A DNA stretch of 64,000 bases from Paramecium pentaurelia (Eukaryota; Ciliophora; Oligohymenophorea; Peniculida; Parameciidae): contig CAJJDO010000009.1 in NCBI GenBank assembly GCA_905183005.1, positions 485,891 to 549,890 on the forward strand, in the 5' to 3' direction. Below the pieces are notes generated by a model that was not told the origin of the DNA, made no database searches, and saw only the letters and a list, made by a program, of their open reading frames with translations. Below are positions 12,303 through 24,299 of this stretch, one piece after another. Position 1 is the first letter of the stretch, and each line of letters begins with the position of its first letter. The translations under genes were made by a program, and so were the position numbers.

Positions 12303-15300
12303 ATGAGTAGAGTATTACCTGCATCTGTTCGTCATTTTGTGTCTCCCCCGAGAATGTCATAAAATCCTAGGGAGACTACAGTTATTCCTATTCAAGAAAC
12401 GATTGTGCCTATGCAACCAGTGACTTGTAATGATTTTATATTTATTACAAGAATATATCGTCAGAGAATAGAAGGGTTCAGTAAGATAAGAGTAACCAAG
12501 GACTTAAATAAAGACACAAGTAATTGTTAAAGAAGCAGATCATACTTTTTGTGAATAGAGAATTGCTGAACAGTAAAAAGAGATAGATTTATGGCGCAAG
12601 AAATATCTAGAGCTTTAAGCTGAGCTGGATCGTAACACATCATATGAAGAGACTGTATACAAATGATTTGATCTTAGATATAACAATTATAAGATAGAGT
12701 TGAAATTTTAATTGGAGAGAATAAGAAATTGAATCAATCATTGAAATAGAAGATAGGTGATTTAGATTAGGCTAGAATATCCATAAATGAATTGGAATAA
12801 CATATTAGGACTTAAAAAAATTAGAATGAAGAAATTTAAAGATTACAAAAGCAGTTGGATCAATCAAAAAAATAAGTAAATGAATGGAAAACTCGTGTTT
12901 TTACAATAGAAAAATAGATAAGTACTATCACCAATACAGATACAAAGACCTCTGAATTAGAATCGAAAATCAGTAAATTGTAATAAGAATTGACTAATTG
13001 GAAGGAGAGATGTTTGAGAGGTGAAAAAGAAAAAAAAGATTTAGAAGATTGTAAATAAAAATGAAATAATTTAGTATTAAAATAACTTTAGGGATAATTA
13101 GGATAACAGCCAAGAGAAGTTCCATAATAGAAGGGGGATGTTGAGAGCTTACATCAACAAATAATAAAATTAAAATAAGATTTATCTTAATCACAATAAG
13201 AATGTGAGGATTGGAGAGGAAAAGCTATTGATTATGAAACTCTTATTTAAGCAGAGTAGGCTAGAAATGAGGAATTAGAAAATGATGTTTAATAACTTAA
13301 TGATGAGAATGCTAGATTAAATGATGAAATCAAAAGATTGATGGGTGAATTAGGTAAATTATAATCTTAAGTTTCTGAATTAAGAGAATAAACTACAATA
13401 ATTGAATAATTAAGATCTGATTTACAAAATATACAACATCAATTAGATTTGAAATTATAACAAATTAATGATTTAAATCATGATGTATAATCAAGAGATG
13501 CTGAATTATTTAAATTATAAGGAGGATCTTCAGTTACTATTGTTACTGAGAATAAGTTATTATAGATGTAAAGTGAAATTGATAGATTACAATCACTTCT
13601 TAGATAAAGAGAAGCTGAATTAGATGGTTGGAGATTAAAATATTCATCACTTGAAAAAGTTAATATTTAATTACGAACTGAAAATGCTAGTATAGATTCA
13701 TTATAAGGAACAATCAAGACTTTGTAATAAGAATTATCATCAAAGTAAGAGAGAATTAATCTAAGAGATGATAAAATTCATTAATAAGATGAAATTATTG
13801 ATTAATTGTAAACTGAATTAAATCATCTTTAAGCATTAAAATTAGAAGTTGAGAATCTTAAATAATAGGTTCATTTTAAGATTTAAGAACTTACTACATG
13901 TAAAGAAAAGTTAGCAGCTGCTTTAAGAGAAGTAGGAGCTTTACGTTTGTATAAAGGAGAAGTACAAGTACTTGAATCAGAGAAATAATTACTTAGAGAT
14001 GAAGTTGATCATTTAAGAAGTGAAATCTAAAAGAGATTATTAGAAGTTGAAGAACTCTCATTTATTAAAGCATAATAAGAAGCTTAATTAAAATAAATAC
14101 CATTTTTAGAAGATGAAATATCAACATTGAGAAACCTTTTGGCTGATGCTATTTCAGAAAAGGGAATATTATAAACTTAATTTGGATAATTATAGAATGA
14201 GAATCTTGCACTTGATAATAAATATCATACATTAGAAGGAGAACTTGATGAACTTAAATTAGATAATTAAAGATTATTATAAATTAATGATCATTTAAAT
14301 GAATAATTATAAAGAGTTAGAAATGAAAGAAATTAATTTGAAAGAGATGCTGATTAATTAGACAAAACACTTCATGATGTTTAATAATTATTGGCTGATG
14401 CTGAAGATAAGAATGCATAATTAGAAAAAGAAATTAAAGAATTGAAAGATGAATTAAATAAATTAAGATAATAAAATTTATAATAAGAATTAGATTTATA
14501 AGCAAAAGATAGATAATATGAATAATAAAAAGCTTAATATGAAGGATATTTAAATGAATTATAATTGGAAATTCAAAGAAAAGATTAATTAATTAAGAAT
14601 TGGAAGGATAAGTATTTGTAATCTGAATAATTGGTGTCTGATTTATAATTCACAGCTGAACTCTTAAAATAAGAATAAATTAGAGCAAGATAATTAGAAT
14701 TAGAAATTGAGAGATTGAAATAAAGGTAATTACATTAACCACCTCCTTAAATTGAACATATTGTTGATTAGGATGAAATTAATCAACTTAGAAAATAAAT
14801 TTAAGATCTTCAAAGATAAAACTTTGATTAATATCAATTAATTTAGAAACTTAAGTAATAAATTGAATAATTAAATAATCATATTTATATACTTGAAAAT
14901 GAAAAGCATTTATATATCTAAGAAATAGATAGATTAAAAACTTAATTAAATATGAAAGTTGAAGAAAATGAATAGATGAGAGCAAAAATGAATGATCTTA
15001 ATCAAACCATATTTGATTTAAAACATTTAGAATAAAGAGTACCTGAATTAGAATAAACAATCAATTTATTAAGATAACATTCATAAGAGTTAATTTAATA
15101 ATTAAATGTTAAGACAAAAGAATATGAAGATCTCTATGGAAGATATTTTGATAAATCCTTAGAAGCTAATTAAGTTAACTAATTACAATTATCAAATAAT
15201 AAATTAGATATTGTAAGATAGGAAGAAATATAAAATAGAGAAAATGTTAAGACTGATCTTAATAAAATTGGTGTAGACAATGATAGATTAAGAAGAGAAA

Positions 15301-17282
15301 AAGAATACTATGAAAGTAAATATAAGTATTTGCTTCTTGAAGTTGAATACTTATAAAGAATGAAAGCTGAATCACTTTAATAAGATCCTATGTTAGAATT
15401 AAGAGGAGGAAATTAAGATGAAATTAATGAAGATATTGCTAATTTGGAAAGATAACAATAGGTTTTATAAGATCAATTAGCTAAATTATAATAGCAAAAT
15501 GAATAAAAGGATAAAGAAATTGATGATCTTAATGCATTATTGAGATAATTGTAAGCAGAATTAAATAAATTAAGAAATATTCAAGATTTATATAATAAGC
15601 TTCAATAATAATATAGTTTATTATAAACTTAGATTACAAATTTATAATAATCAAGTAGCAATTCTTCAATTGAAAAAGATAATTATATAAGTGAATTAGA
15701 ATCTCATGTTAATGACTTATAAAATCAACTATAATAATTAGATTAATAAAGATAAAAGTAGATTGGAGATTTATAAGCTTAATTATAAAAATTATTAGAT
15801 GAAAATAATAAATTAAGATAATAATTAACTGATTTAACTAATAAATATAATTCTTAAGTATCTGAGATGAATTCTATGTAAAAAGTTATTGAATAATTGA
15901 ATGGATTCTAAAATGAATTTATTAAATACAAAGCTCTATATGAAAGAGAGTATATTATATTTATTATATTATATTAGATGTTTAGTGACAGCAGATTTAA
16001 GAGATCAATTAAGTTAATTAGATAGATAAACTAAACAATTAGCTGCAGAAAGAGATAATCTTTTAGATAGAATAGCAAAATTATAAGCTGAAATTGAATA
16101 ATTAGGAAAGTAAATCTAAGTAAAGAATGATGAAAATGCAGCATAATCTAAGACTATATCAACCTTAGAAGGATAAGTTGCTTAATTAAAACCATTAGAA
16201 GCTGAAAATTAAAGATTAAAATAATTAATTGATTAATAAACTAAAGAATTAGGAGATTTAAGATAAAAATTAGCAGATTTACAATTAGTAGCTGATGATG
16301 CAAATAAATAAAAAACTTAATTCCAATAATTATATAATTCAATTAATGGAGAGTTTGAATAATTAAAGAATAAATTTGCAGCCAAAGATAATGAAATTAA
16401 TTCATTAAAGTCATAGATAACTAAGCAAGAATCAGTTGTTAAATAAGTTAAAGTTATAGATAATACTAATCCAAATGATTTGAAAACTCTATAAGATTAA
16501 ATTGCTTAAAGATCAAAAGAAAATGAAGAAATTAAAAAGAAGTAATAAATGTTATTTATTTAGATTCAATTAAATGGATCTTGAATTGTAGAAAGTTAAA
16601 AAAGATAATACAGAAATTAGTAAATTGTAATAAGCAATTTAAGCAAAAGACAAAGAATTAGATGATTTGAAAAAGAAACTTGATAAATTCTCATAGGATT
16701 CATCTAATTTAGAAAAATTAAAGAAAGAATTAGAAGCTAAAGTGAATAGCTTAAATTCTGATTTAAATACAAGTAAGAAGAATTTTGATAACTAATAAAA
16801 TGATATTAAGAAGTTGAACCAATAAATTAATGATTTATAAAATGAGATAAAGAGATAATAGAACATAATTTCTAATTAAACATCTGTATTCATATATATT
16901 TATTATATAGGATTTATAAACTTGGAATAACAAATATGCTTCTGTAGTGAAAGAATTAAGATAAGATAATCCTCCTTAAATTACAAATCAAACTAATTAA
17001 TTCAGTACAACCATTACAACCTAAGTGAATAAACAACCTTAGACATCTTATTAATAGATAGATGATAGTCAATCAAATAGATCTAGTGGTTATAGATAAA
17101 ATCTATTCCCTACAGCTTCATAGGTTTAATAAACAACAACAAGCACTCAAAAACCAGTGACAGCTTCATCCATTTATTAGACTAGTTCATCCATTTAATA
17201 ATAACCATCATAAACATCATCTTCCTAAATTATGAATTAAACATCAACAACCACAACTAGAAGTTATGCAAGACGTTATTGA
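12303..17282 (+). CDS. Giant coiled-coil protein (about 1,618 residues)
   Basis: Five introns (25, 23, 28, 22 and 25 nt) are removed to leave exactly 1,619 codons ending at TGA 17280-17282. The N-terminus has a Pro/Arg-rich patch (VSPPRMSQNPRE), then LWRKKYLELQAELDR. Almost all the rest is Leu/Gln/Glu/Lys heptad coiled coil. The tail is unstructured, Ser/Thr/Gln-rich, and ends in RSYARRY. This architecture fits long fibrous proteins of basal bodies, striated rootlets or cortex, but no diagnostic domain is visible, so that is inference. The 3' third from 15727 is duplicated downstream of an N gap. Glutamine is overwhelmingly written TAA. Confidence 0.85.
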
Positions 17283-17331
17283 GAAATTATATATAAATAA
17301 TATGAACATTGATAAAAAAATTTATATCATT
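15727..17331. repeat. First copy of a 1,605-bp near-identical duplication
   Basis: This segment matches 17444-19048 base for base at an offset of 1,717, with only about five or six substitutions noticed. It covers the last third of the coiled-coil gene plus 49 bp past the stop, and ends exactly at the N gap. Confidence 0.95.
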
Positions 17332-17443
17332 NNNNNNNNNNNNNNNNNNNNNNNNNNNNNNNNNNNNNNNNNNNNNNNNNNNNNNNNNNNNNNNNNNNNN
17401 NNNNNNNNNNNNNNNNNNNNNNNNNNNNNNNNNNNNNNNNNNN
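17332..17443. other. Assembly gap of 112 N
   Basis: An unbroken run of N between two copies of the same sequence. It marks a join between two contigs whose ends overlap but were not merged. Confidence 0.98.
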
Positions 17444-18999
17444 AACTCTAATAATTAGATTAATAAAGATAAAAGTAGATTGGAGATTTATAAGCTTAAT
17501 TATAAAAATTATTAGATGAAAATAATAAATTAAGATAATAATTAACTGATTTGACTAATAAATATAATTCTTAAGTATCTGAGATGAATTCTATGTAAAA
17601 AGTTATTGAATAATTGAATGGATTCTAAAATGAATTTATTAAATACAAAGCTCTATATGAAAGAGAGTATATTATATTTATTATATTATATTAGATGTTT
17701 AGTGACAGCAGATTTAAGAGATCAATTAAGTTAATTAGATAGATAAACTAAACAATTAGCTGCAGAAAGAGATAATCTTTTAGATAGAATAGCAAAATTA
17801 TAAGCTGAAATTGAATAATTAGGAAAGTAAATCTAAGTAAAGAATGATGAAAATGCAGCATAATCTAAGACTATATCAACCTTAGAAGGATAAGTTGCTT
17901 AATTAAAACCATTAGAAGCTGAAAATTAAAGATTAAAATAATTAATTGATTAATAAACTAAAGAATTAGGAGATTTAAGATAAAAATTAGCAGATTTACA
18001 ATTAGTAGCTGATGATGCAAATAAATAAAAAACTTAATTCCAATAATTATATAATTCAATTAATGGAGAGTTTGAATAATTAAAGAATAAATTTGCAGCC
18101 AAAGATAATGAAATTAATTCATTAAAGTCACAGATAACTAAGCAAGAATCAGTTGTTAAATAAGTTAAAGTTATAGATAATACTAATCCAAATGATTTGA
18201 AAACTTTATAAGATTAAATTGCTTAAAGATCAAAAGAAAATGAAGAAATTAAAAAGAAGTAATAAATGTTATTTATTTAGATTCAATTAAATGGATCTTG
18301 AATTGTAGAAAGTTAAAAAAGATAATACAGAAATTAGTAAATTGTAATAAGCAATTTAAGCAAAAGACAAAGAATTAGATGATTTGAAAAAGAAACTTGA
18401 TAAATTCTCATAGGATTCATCTAATTTAGAAAAATTAAAGAAAGAATTAGAAGCTAAAGTGAATAGCTTAAATTCTGATTTAAATACAAGTAAGAAGAAT
18501 TTTGATAACTAATAAAATGATATTAAGAAGTTGAACCAATAAATTAATGATTTATAAAATGAGATAAAGAGATAATAGAACATAATTTCTAATTAAACAT
18601 CTGTATTCATATATATTTATTATATAGGATTTATAAACTTGGAATAACAAATATGCTTCTGTAGTGAAAGAATTAAGATAAGATAATCCTCCTTAAATTA
18701 CAAATCAAACTAATTAATTCAGTACAACCATTACAACCTAAGTGAATAAACAACCTTAGACATCTTATTAATAGATAGATGATAGTCAATCAAATAGATC
18801 TAGTGGTTATAGATAAAATCTATTCCCTACAGCTTCATAGGTTTAATAAACAACAACAAGCACTCAAAAACCAGTGACAGCTTCATCCATTTATTAGACT
18901 AGTTCATCCATTTAATAATAACCATCATAAACATCATCTTCCTAAATTATGAATTAAACATCAACAACCACAACTAGAAGTTATGCAAGACGTTATTGA
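17444..18999 (+). pseudogene. 5'-truncated duplicate of the giant coiled-coil gene
   Basis: This repeats the C-terminal third of the 12303-17282 gene, with the same introns and the same RSYARRY end at TGA 18997-18999. It has no start of its own and begins right at the gap. It is best read as the overlapping end of the next contig, perhaps from another allele given the few substitutions. A real partial tandem duplication cannot be excluded from sequence alone. Confidence 0.75.
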
Positions 19000-19048
19000 G
19001 AAATTATATATAAATAATATGAACATTGATAAAAAAATTTACATCATT
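17444..19048. repeat. Second copy of the 1,605-bp duplication (likely unmerged contig overlap)
   Basis: Near-identical to 15727-17331. Observed differences include an A/C change near its first bases, TTAACTAAT versus TTGACTAAT, TCATAGATA versus TCACAGATA, ACTCTATAAG versus ACTTTATAAG, and TATATCATT versus TACATCATT. It lacks any start codon or 5' half of the gene. Confidence 0.95.
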
Positions 19049-19230
19049 ATTGAGTAATGTCTATTCATTTTCAAATTCTATTATACATTCATTCAATATC
19101 TTCATGACTAAAATAGAATAACTGTATTAGAAAGCAAAACAATTATTATATATATTAATCAAAAGTATTAAAAAAATATATTTTGTTATCTAAAATTTTA
19201 GTTTTAATTCAGATCTATTTGATTAATTTC

Positions 19231-20130
19231 ATGCCAAAATATGAAATAATAGCTAAGACAATGGTTGAAATACAATATCAGATTGAACTTGAATTATATA
19301 TTTCATAATCTTTTAACTTATTTCTGATTTTGAATTCAGCTAATAATAAACTATTATTTATTATTTATTATTTATTATTTATTAATTTAGATAGCCTAAA
19401 ATAATCTAAAATCTTCATAAGACAGTATTACAAATTTGATTTCTGTTAAGCCATTAATATAACATTTTTCATTCGTGAAATAATCATTCCTACTGAAACT
19501 AAAGAATCAATTTAATATTTACTTTCTAGTTAAGCTATAATGATTGCAAATGATATTATATTGAAAGGAAATTAAATTTAAAGTATTAAATATAAATTTA
19601 AAGAGTTCATAATAATACTGCCCATATAATTTAGTTAATTTCAAATTATTATTCTTAGGATTTCAAAAATTTATATTTTGATGAACCTTATAATATATAA
19701 ATTACATAAGAATTTCACAAAAGAGAGATTTTTAGACTTCAATAATACAAGTATAATTTTACAAATTATTCTTACTTGAAATTCAAAAGTATGTTTGTTG
19801 GATGTCAAATTAATTGAAGTAATTATAATGATTAGTAAATTTTAAATTATTGATAATTTAGCAAGAATATCAGACATTAAATTATAGCTGAGGATTGAGT
19901 AGGCTAATGTTTTGGAAAACCATAATAATTTAATAAAGAAATAAAACAATTTAGATATTCTTATTTAGTATTTTTACAATAAGATTGCTTTTTTTAGATA
20001 GAGATTTAAGAGATTTTCATCCTTTTTTATGTCTTTATTGTTAACTAAATTGAATAATAATTATAAATTAAACTTATAAGAGCTTGCAATTGTTTACCAT
20101 ATTAGAATAAATTGAAAATAATTGAATTTA
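19231..20130 (+). CDS. Uncharacterised protein, exon structure uncertain
   Basis: An open frame from ATG 19231 under the ciliate code reads through hydrophobic and basic segments (for example FFIREIIIPTETKESIQYLL). It then needs introns near 19640 and 19790 to reach a helical, Gln/Asn-rich part (LARISDIKLQLRIEQANVLE). A TTATTTAT-type simple repeat at 19352-19384 is read in frame as an Ile/Tyr/Leu run, which is unusual. I see no family signature. The many required joins mean this could equally be a decaying gene. Confidence 0.3.
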
Positions 20131-20269
20131 CTATAAAAAATCTTTTGTATTGAATATCATAGAGCCACAAATAGAAACAAAAAAATACATTAAACATTAA
20201 TTATTTCAGCAATAGATTGTAACATGATTATAAATTTTCAGTATTTATATAATCACTATACGGTTTAAT

Positions 20270-20690
20270 ATGGCTTAGAATATATTAGATTTAGATATTC
20301 TTGAAATAAATAACTATATGGATTTATAGGATAGAGAATATTTGATTGCTTAAAAGTGATCATCATTAAATGCCAAAGATATCATTAAGTAGATCAAATA
20401 ATCCTCAATAATCAATCTATGAATAGTTCACTAGTGAAATTGTATTATGAAATAAGTTGATGAAATTGATTTCAATAGTAATTAAAAGAAAGATTGAAAT
20501 ATATCAATTTATATTGATAATATTATAAGAAAATGTAAAATTAGAAACATAAATATCTATGTTAGATTGTTAGTTAAAAATTGAAAAAATTGTTAAATTA
20601 AAAGAAACTAACTGAATCCTTAAAGACATAAAATAAAATAAATTTCAATTTTTGTTCTATAAGTATAAGTACTATTATTAAAATATTTAA
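20270..20690 (+). CDS. Small helical protein, possibly two exons or a relic
   Basis: It starts MAQNILDLDILEINNYMD and continues after a probable small intron with polar sequence (SLSRSNNPQQSIYEQF). A heptad-like segment follows (QENVKLETQISMLDCQLKIE). The pieces lie in different frames, and one joint (near 20430) does not show a convincing intron. The composition suggests a short coiled-coil protein. No family is recognised. Confidence 0.25.
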
Positions 20691-20914
20691 CTTAACTATG
20701 ATTCAATTCTTAGATGCTAAATTTATCAAACAATTTTAATTATATGTTTGATATTTGATTGATTCATAGTGTTTTAAAAAGATAAAACAATATATAAATG
20801 AAAGGTAATCAATTCTAGATTCAAATATATATGATTAGAAAATGAAATACCATTATAAATTGTAATATTATTATTTTATATAAAATTACTTTGTTAATCA
20901 TTTACCAAAAAGTG

Positions 20915-21235
20915 ATGATTTAACCATTTCTTTTTATTATTGCATTAATTACTGTTATTTGGCTAGTTCCTCTTACTTTAAAGTGTGCAACCTTCTATGA
21001 GTAAATTGTCTACTTGAATTATTGCATTGAAAAATCAATGGCTTCAGCATATTTGTTTACACATCTGTTTAAACAAAGATTTTCTAATGGATCCAACTAG
21101 GCTTTGAGTAAAGTATTTGTACAATGCTTAACACATGTATGCTACATTTATAGGTATACTTTTGAATTATAATCCATAAATAAATTATTTAATCTATTGT
21201 ATAATAAAATTACTACGTCTTCGTCAATTAAGTGA
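20915..21235 (+). CDS. Small membrane or secreted protein, uncharacterised
   Basis: About 106 residues in a single uninterrupted frame. The N-terminus (MIQPFLFIIALITVIWLVP) is a signal peptide or membrane anchor. The remainder contains six cysteines and several aromatic residues, which suggests an extracytosolic domain. A possible very short intron near 21150 would alter the C-terminus. The function is unknown. Confidence 0.45.
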
Positions 21236-21392
21236 TTAAAAGAGTTTATGATTATAAATAAATTTATAAGTTTTTATTCTCAACGTCCTTATTCCTTCCC
21301 ATATATATATGAGTATGTCCTTTATGGTATTCCAATTCCTAAAATGCCTGGGTTTAGATTTTATGCATTAAGCCATTATATTAATGCTAACA

Positions 21393-22196
21393 TCATAACC
21401 TAATATTACGAGCATTTTGAAAATTATTGAGATTCTACTCATTGGCTTCATTAGAAACTGGAGAAAGCTGTCTACTATTCTTCTTAATCTTCTCTTTTTT
21501 CTTATCCTCAGGATTACATCCATGACATCCACAATACTGACAACCATGTGCAGGTAAAGGTTTCTTTCGAACAGCTCTTGGAACTTAACATAAACAAGAC
21601 TATTTTATGATCAATTATTATTTTTACTTTAGCTTCCTTTCCCTTTTTAGAAAATGCTTTCATGCATTTTTTGCAACATCCATTAACAGTTTTGAAATCT
21701 GAAGATTCATCGGAACTAGAAACAGAAGATGATTTCTTCTTCTTCTTAATCTTTTTTTGTTTCTTCTTCTCATCTTCAATTGAACAACCTGTACAATGAC
21801 ATGAAAGACATCCTTATTCTCCTATTTAGATTCTTCTTTATGATGCTGGAACTATGCATACACAAGTCTTTGGTTTAAGTGATCCTTTGTCTGATTTTGT
21901 GCATTTTTGACAACACTTTAAAACAATATTAATTTAAATTGAGTACATATTTCCATTTTCCTTTTTTCCTTTCAAATTACTGAGATTAGCTTGATTCATC
22001 AGCTAAAATATATATAATATATAGTCTTACTTATTTCAGAGGCTGGATCTCTTATAATAATGTCATCTTCATCACTTACCGAAGAATATTAATCACTTAT
22101 CTAATCATAAACAGGTGAATTTGGATAATGTAATTCTTACTTTATTAGTCTTAGCAATTCTTCATCATTTAATCCATTATTAGTATTATTATTCAT
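21393..22196 (-). CDS. Tesmin/TSO1-like CXC (CRC) DNA-binding protein
   Basis: Two CXC-type cysteine motifs identify the family. The first runs CCQKC..., CVCIVP..., GCLSCHCTGC. The second runs CCKKCMKAF..., CLCQVP..., GCQYCGCHGC. They are joined by a Lys/Ser-rich linker longer than the usual RNP-type spacer. In LIN54, tesmin and TSO1 this pair binds zinc and DNA in cell-cycle or germline regulators, so a transcription-factor role is likely. The N-terminus is acidic. Introns of 28, 31 and 28 nt restore the frame from ATG 22194-22196 to TGA 21393-21395. Confidence 0.9.
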
Positions 22197-23074
22197 TTTT
22201 ATTAATTTTAAGAATTTTAATATTATTATTATTCTCTTACATTAATCAATAAAAATGAAAAGTTTATCCTAGTTAATACATTAATTCTAATATATTTTAT
22301 AATTCCTTTTCATATCTATAAAAATAAAAATAAGATTAAAAATTATAATAATTGCATTTCAAAATTCTATTATAAATTAACTACTATAAAGGACTTAAGA
22401 TAATTTTAAAAATGAGAAGTTTATTTTTAATAAATTTTGCAAATAATTTCTAAAAGTTATAACAATGATAAAATTAATTCATTTATTTTAATATTATGTA
22501 TATTAAATAATTTAAATATTAAATAAAGAAAAATGAATCAAAACTTGTTAGTAAATTAATGTAAATAATTGCTCTCTATTTACACACAATTATCTTTTAA
22601 AGAGAGGTCTCAATATAGTTTATATAAATTATTTATTTTTGTTAAAATGTAATGTTAATAAAATAAATCCAGTGATAAATTCAAAAATAGCAATTCTAAT
22701 CAAATAAAAAAATTATCATTAGAATTTATTATTATTGATCATATATATACTTTAAAACTTTAAAATATCAAATTTATTGTATTTAAAGACAACTAACACA
22801 ATATTTGAATAATGAATTGAATAATAAAATCAATTAAGGATTTCTATTCATTGTTTAAATATGTATTATAGTCTTTGTTACTTAAAAATTAATAAAAAAA
22901 TACATATAGAGTCTAAGCAGAAAACCTAAAAAATATAATAAGAATTTCCACAATTTTTTTAAAATTTTCTTTCTCTAATAATTTAAATATTATTAGTGGA
23001 GACCATCATTAATATTCATTAACTTTATATTTACTCAGTTATATCTTTATACATATTTTAATAATGATAATAAT
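22197..23074. other. Intergenic region, nothing recognised
   Basis: Very AT-rich, with TGA in all frames. It lies between the start of the CXC gene and the end of the next minus-strand gene, so it holds one promoter and one 3' region. Confidence 0.6.
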
Positions 23075-23774
23075 TCAAATAAATTTTTAATCATCACAGT
23101 AATTGAGCATTTCATTTGCTGTTTCTTTTAACTTTTCTATATTTTTCATTGACCATGGCAATCTTTTGAAAGTGTATGTCTATAAATAATTAATAATTTT
23201 CTTTACTTTTCTGTTAGATTAGATAAATTCCCATGATTTTTCAGCAATTGCTTTTATTTTTTTATTTCTATCATTTTCAATAATTGTATCTAATTTTTCT
23301 AAAAATAAGAACTATATATATACCAAGGAATGTTTTATATTGATCTTAAAATTGTTTTGATTAGAATAATTCATGTAGAAAATGATTATTCATAGTTTTA
23401 TTCTTACTATTTTTTCTAAATGGCAAAGATATTGATTTCATTTTTTCAGCTTAATAGGTTTACTAAAATATTTTAGATGCTGCTTTTAGATTCAGTTCTA
23501 CATATTTAAAGATTTGATTACTTGTTTTAGTACTTTTTGCTTAAATTTTATGAAAAATCTCTCTAAAAGCCTTTCTTAGACAAAATTTGATTAATTCTTC
23601 TCTACTTTTTGATTGTGTTCTAATTTTTTTGGCCAAAGTCTCAAGAATTTTAACAACCTTTATACATTTTTTTTCTTTAAGTTGTTATTAGATCTTTTTA
23701 AGTTTAGGTGATTCTGCAAACAACAAATGAATTAATTATTCAAGGTTTTCTATAGTGATTTCATTATAATTCAT
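23075..23774 (-). CDS. Helical basic protein, uncharacterised
   Basis: The reading frame runs from ATG 23772-23774 to TGA 23075-23077 with introns of 25 and 27 nt. The protein is about 215 residues, Lys/Gln/Asn-rich and alpha-helical in pattern (for example ILETLAKKIRTQSKSREE and SMKNIEKLKETANEML). An additional in-frame-looking exon starting at 23905 (MSNKNKITSKTN...) could extend the N-terminus, but I could not find an intron to join it. No domain is recognised. Confidence 0.5.
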
Positions 23775-23913
23775 GTCATCTAATTTCTGAGCAATGATTT
23801 AAATTTAGTTGGTATATTATTATGGTTATTTAGTTTATGTGGTTTCTTTATTTTGTGAGTCTAGAATGAATTAGTTTTGGATGTTATTTTATTCTTATTT
23901 GACATCGTAATTC

Positions 23914-24211
23914 ATGGTTGGCTATGTAAAACTTAAGTGAGAAGTTAAAATTGGAGAACCTAAATTATGGATTGGACTCATTAAAGGATTCTAAAAGTTC
24001 ATCATTAAGAGTAATTATGAGCTTGTTGGCCAATAGGGTAGCGGATACATACCAAAATATGGAGGGGATTGAGCACCGTCTGAATGATTCATAATATTAA
24101 TTTAAATTTCTTTTGATATCGTCACAATAAAAGATGAATTCAAGTATTAAAAGTATATCTGAAGATAAATATGTTATTTTATCTAAAAAAAGATTTAATT
24201 ATTAGGCTTGA
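23914..24211 (+). CDS. Small helical protein of about 92 residues
   Basis: A 19-nt intron after the fourth codon puts the ATG at 23914 in frame with a clean segment ending at TGA 24209-24211. The protein has an amphipathic helix (SLRVIMSLLANRVADTYQNM) and a polar tail. The start lies within 150 bp of the divergent minus-strand gene, so the two probably share a promoter region. No family is recognised. Confidence 0.45.
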
Positions 24212-24299
24212 AGGAATATAAAGAAAAGCAAAAAAATTATATTTACGATAGTTAGAACTGTGTAAAATAATATAAATTATATTAATAAATAATTTAACA

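Noticed and set aside
17266..17451. Frame running across the N gap
   Set aside because: Made only of ambiguous bases plus the 3' flank of the coiled-coil gene.
19352..19384. TTATTTAT repeats considered as a CRISPR or transposon terminal repeat
   Set aside because: A simple-sequence run without spacers, inverted partners or target duplications.
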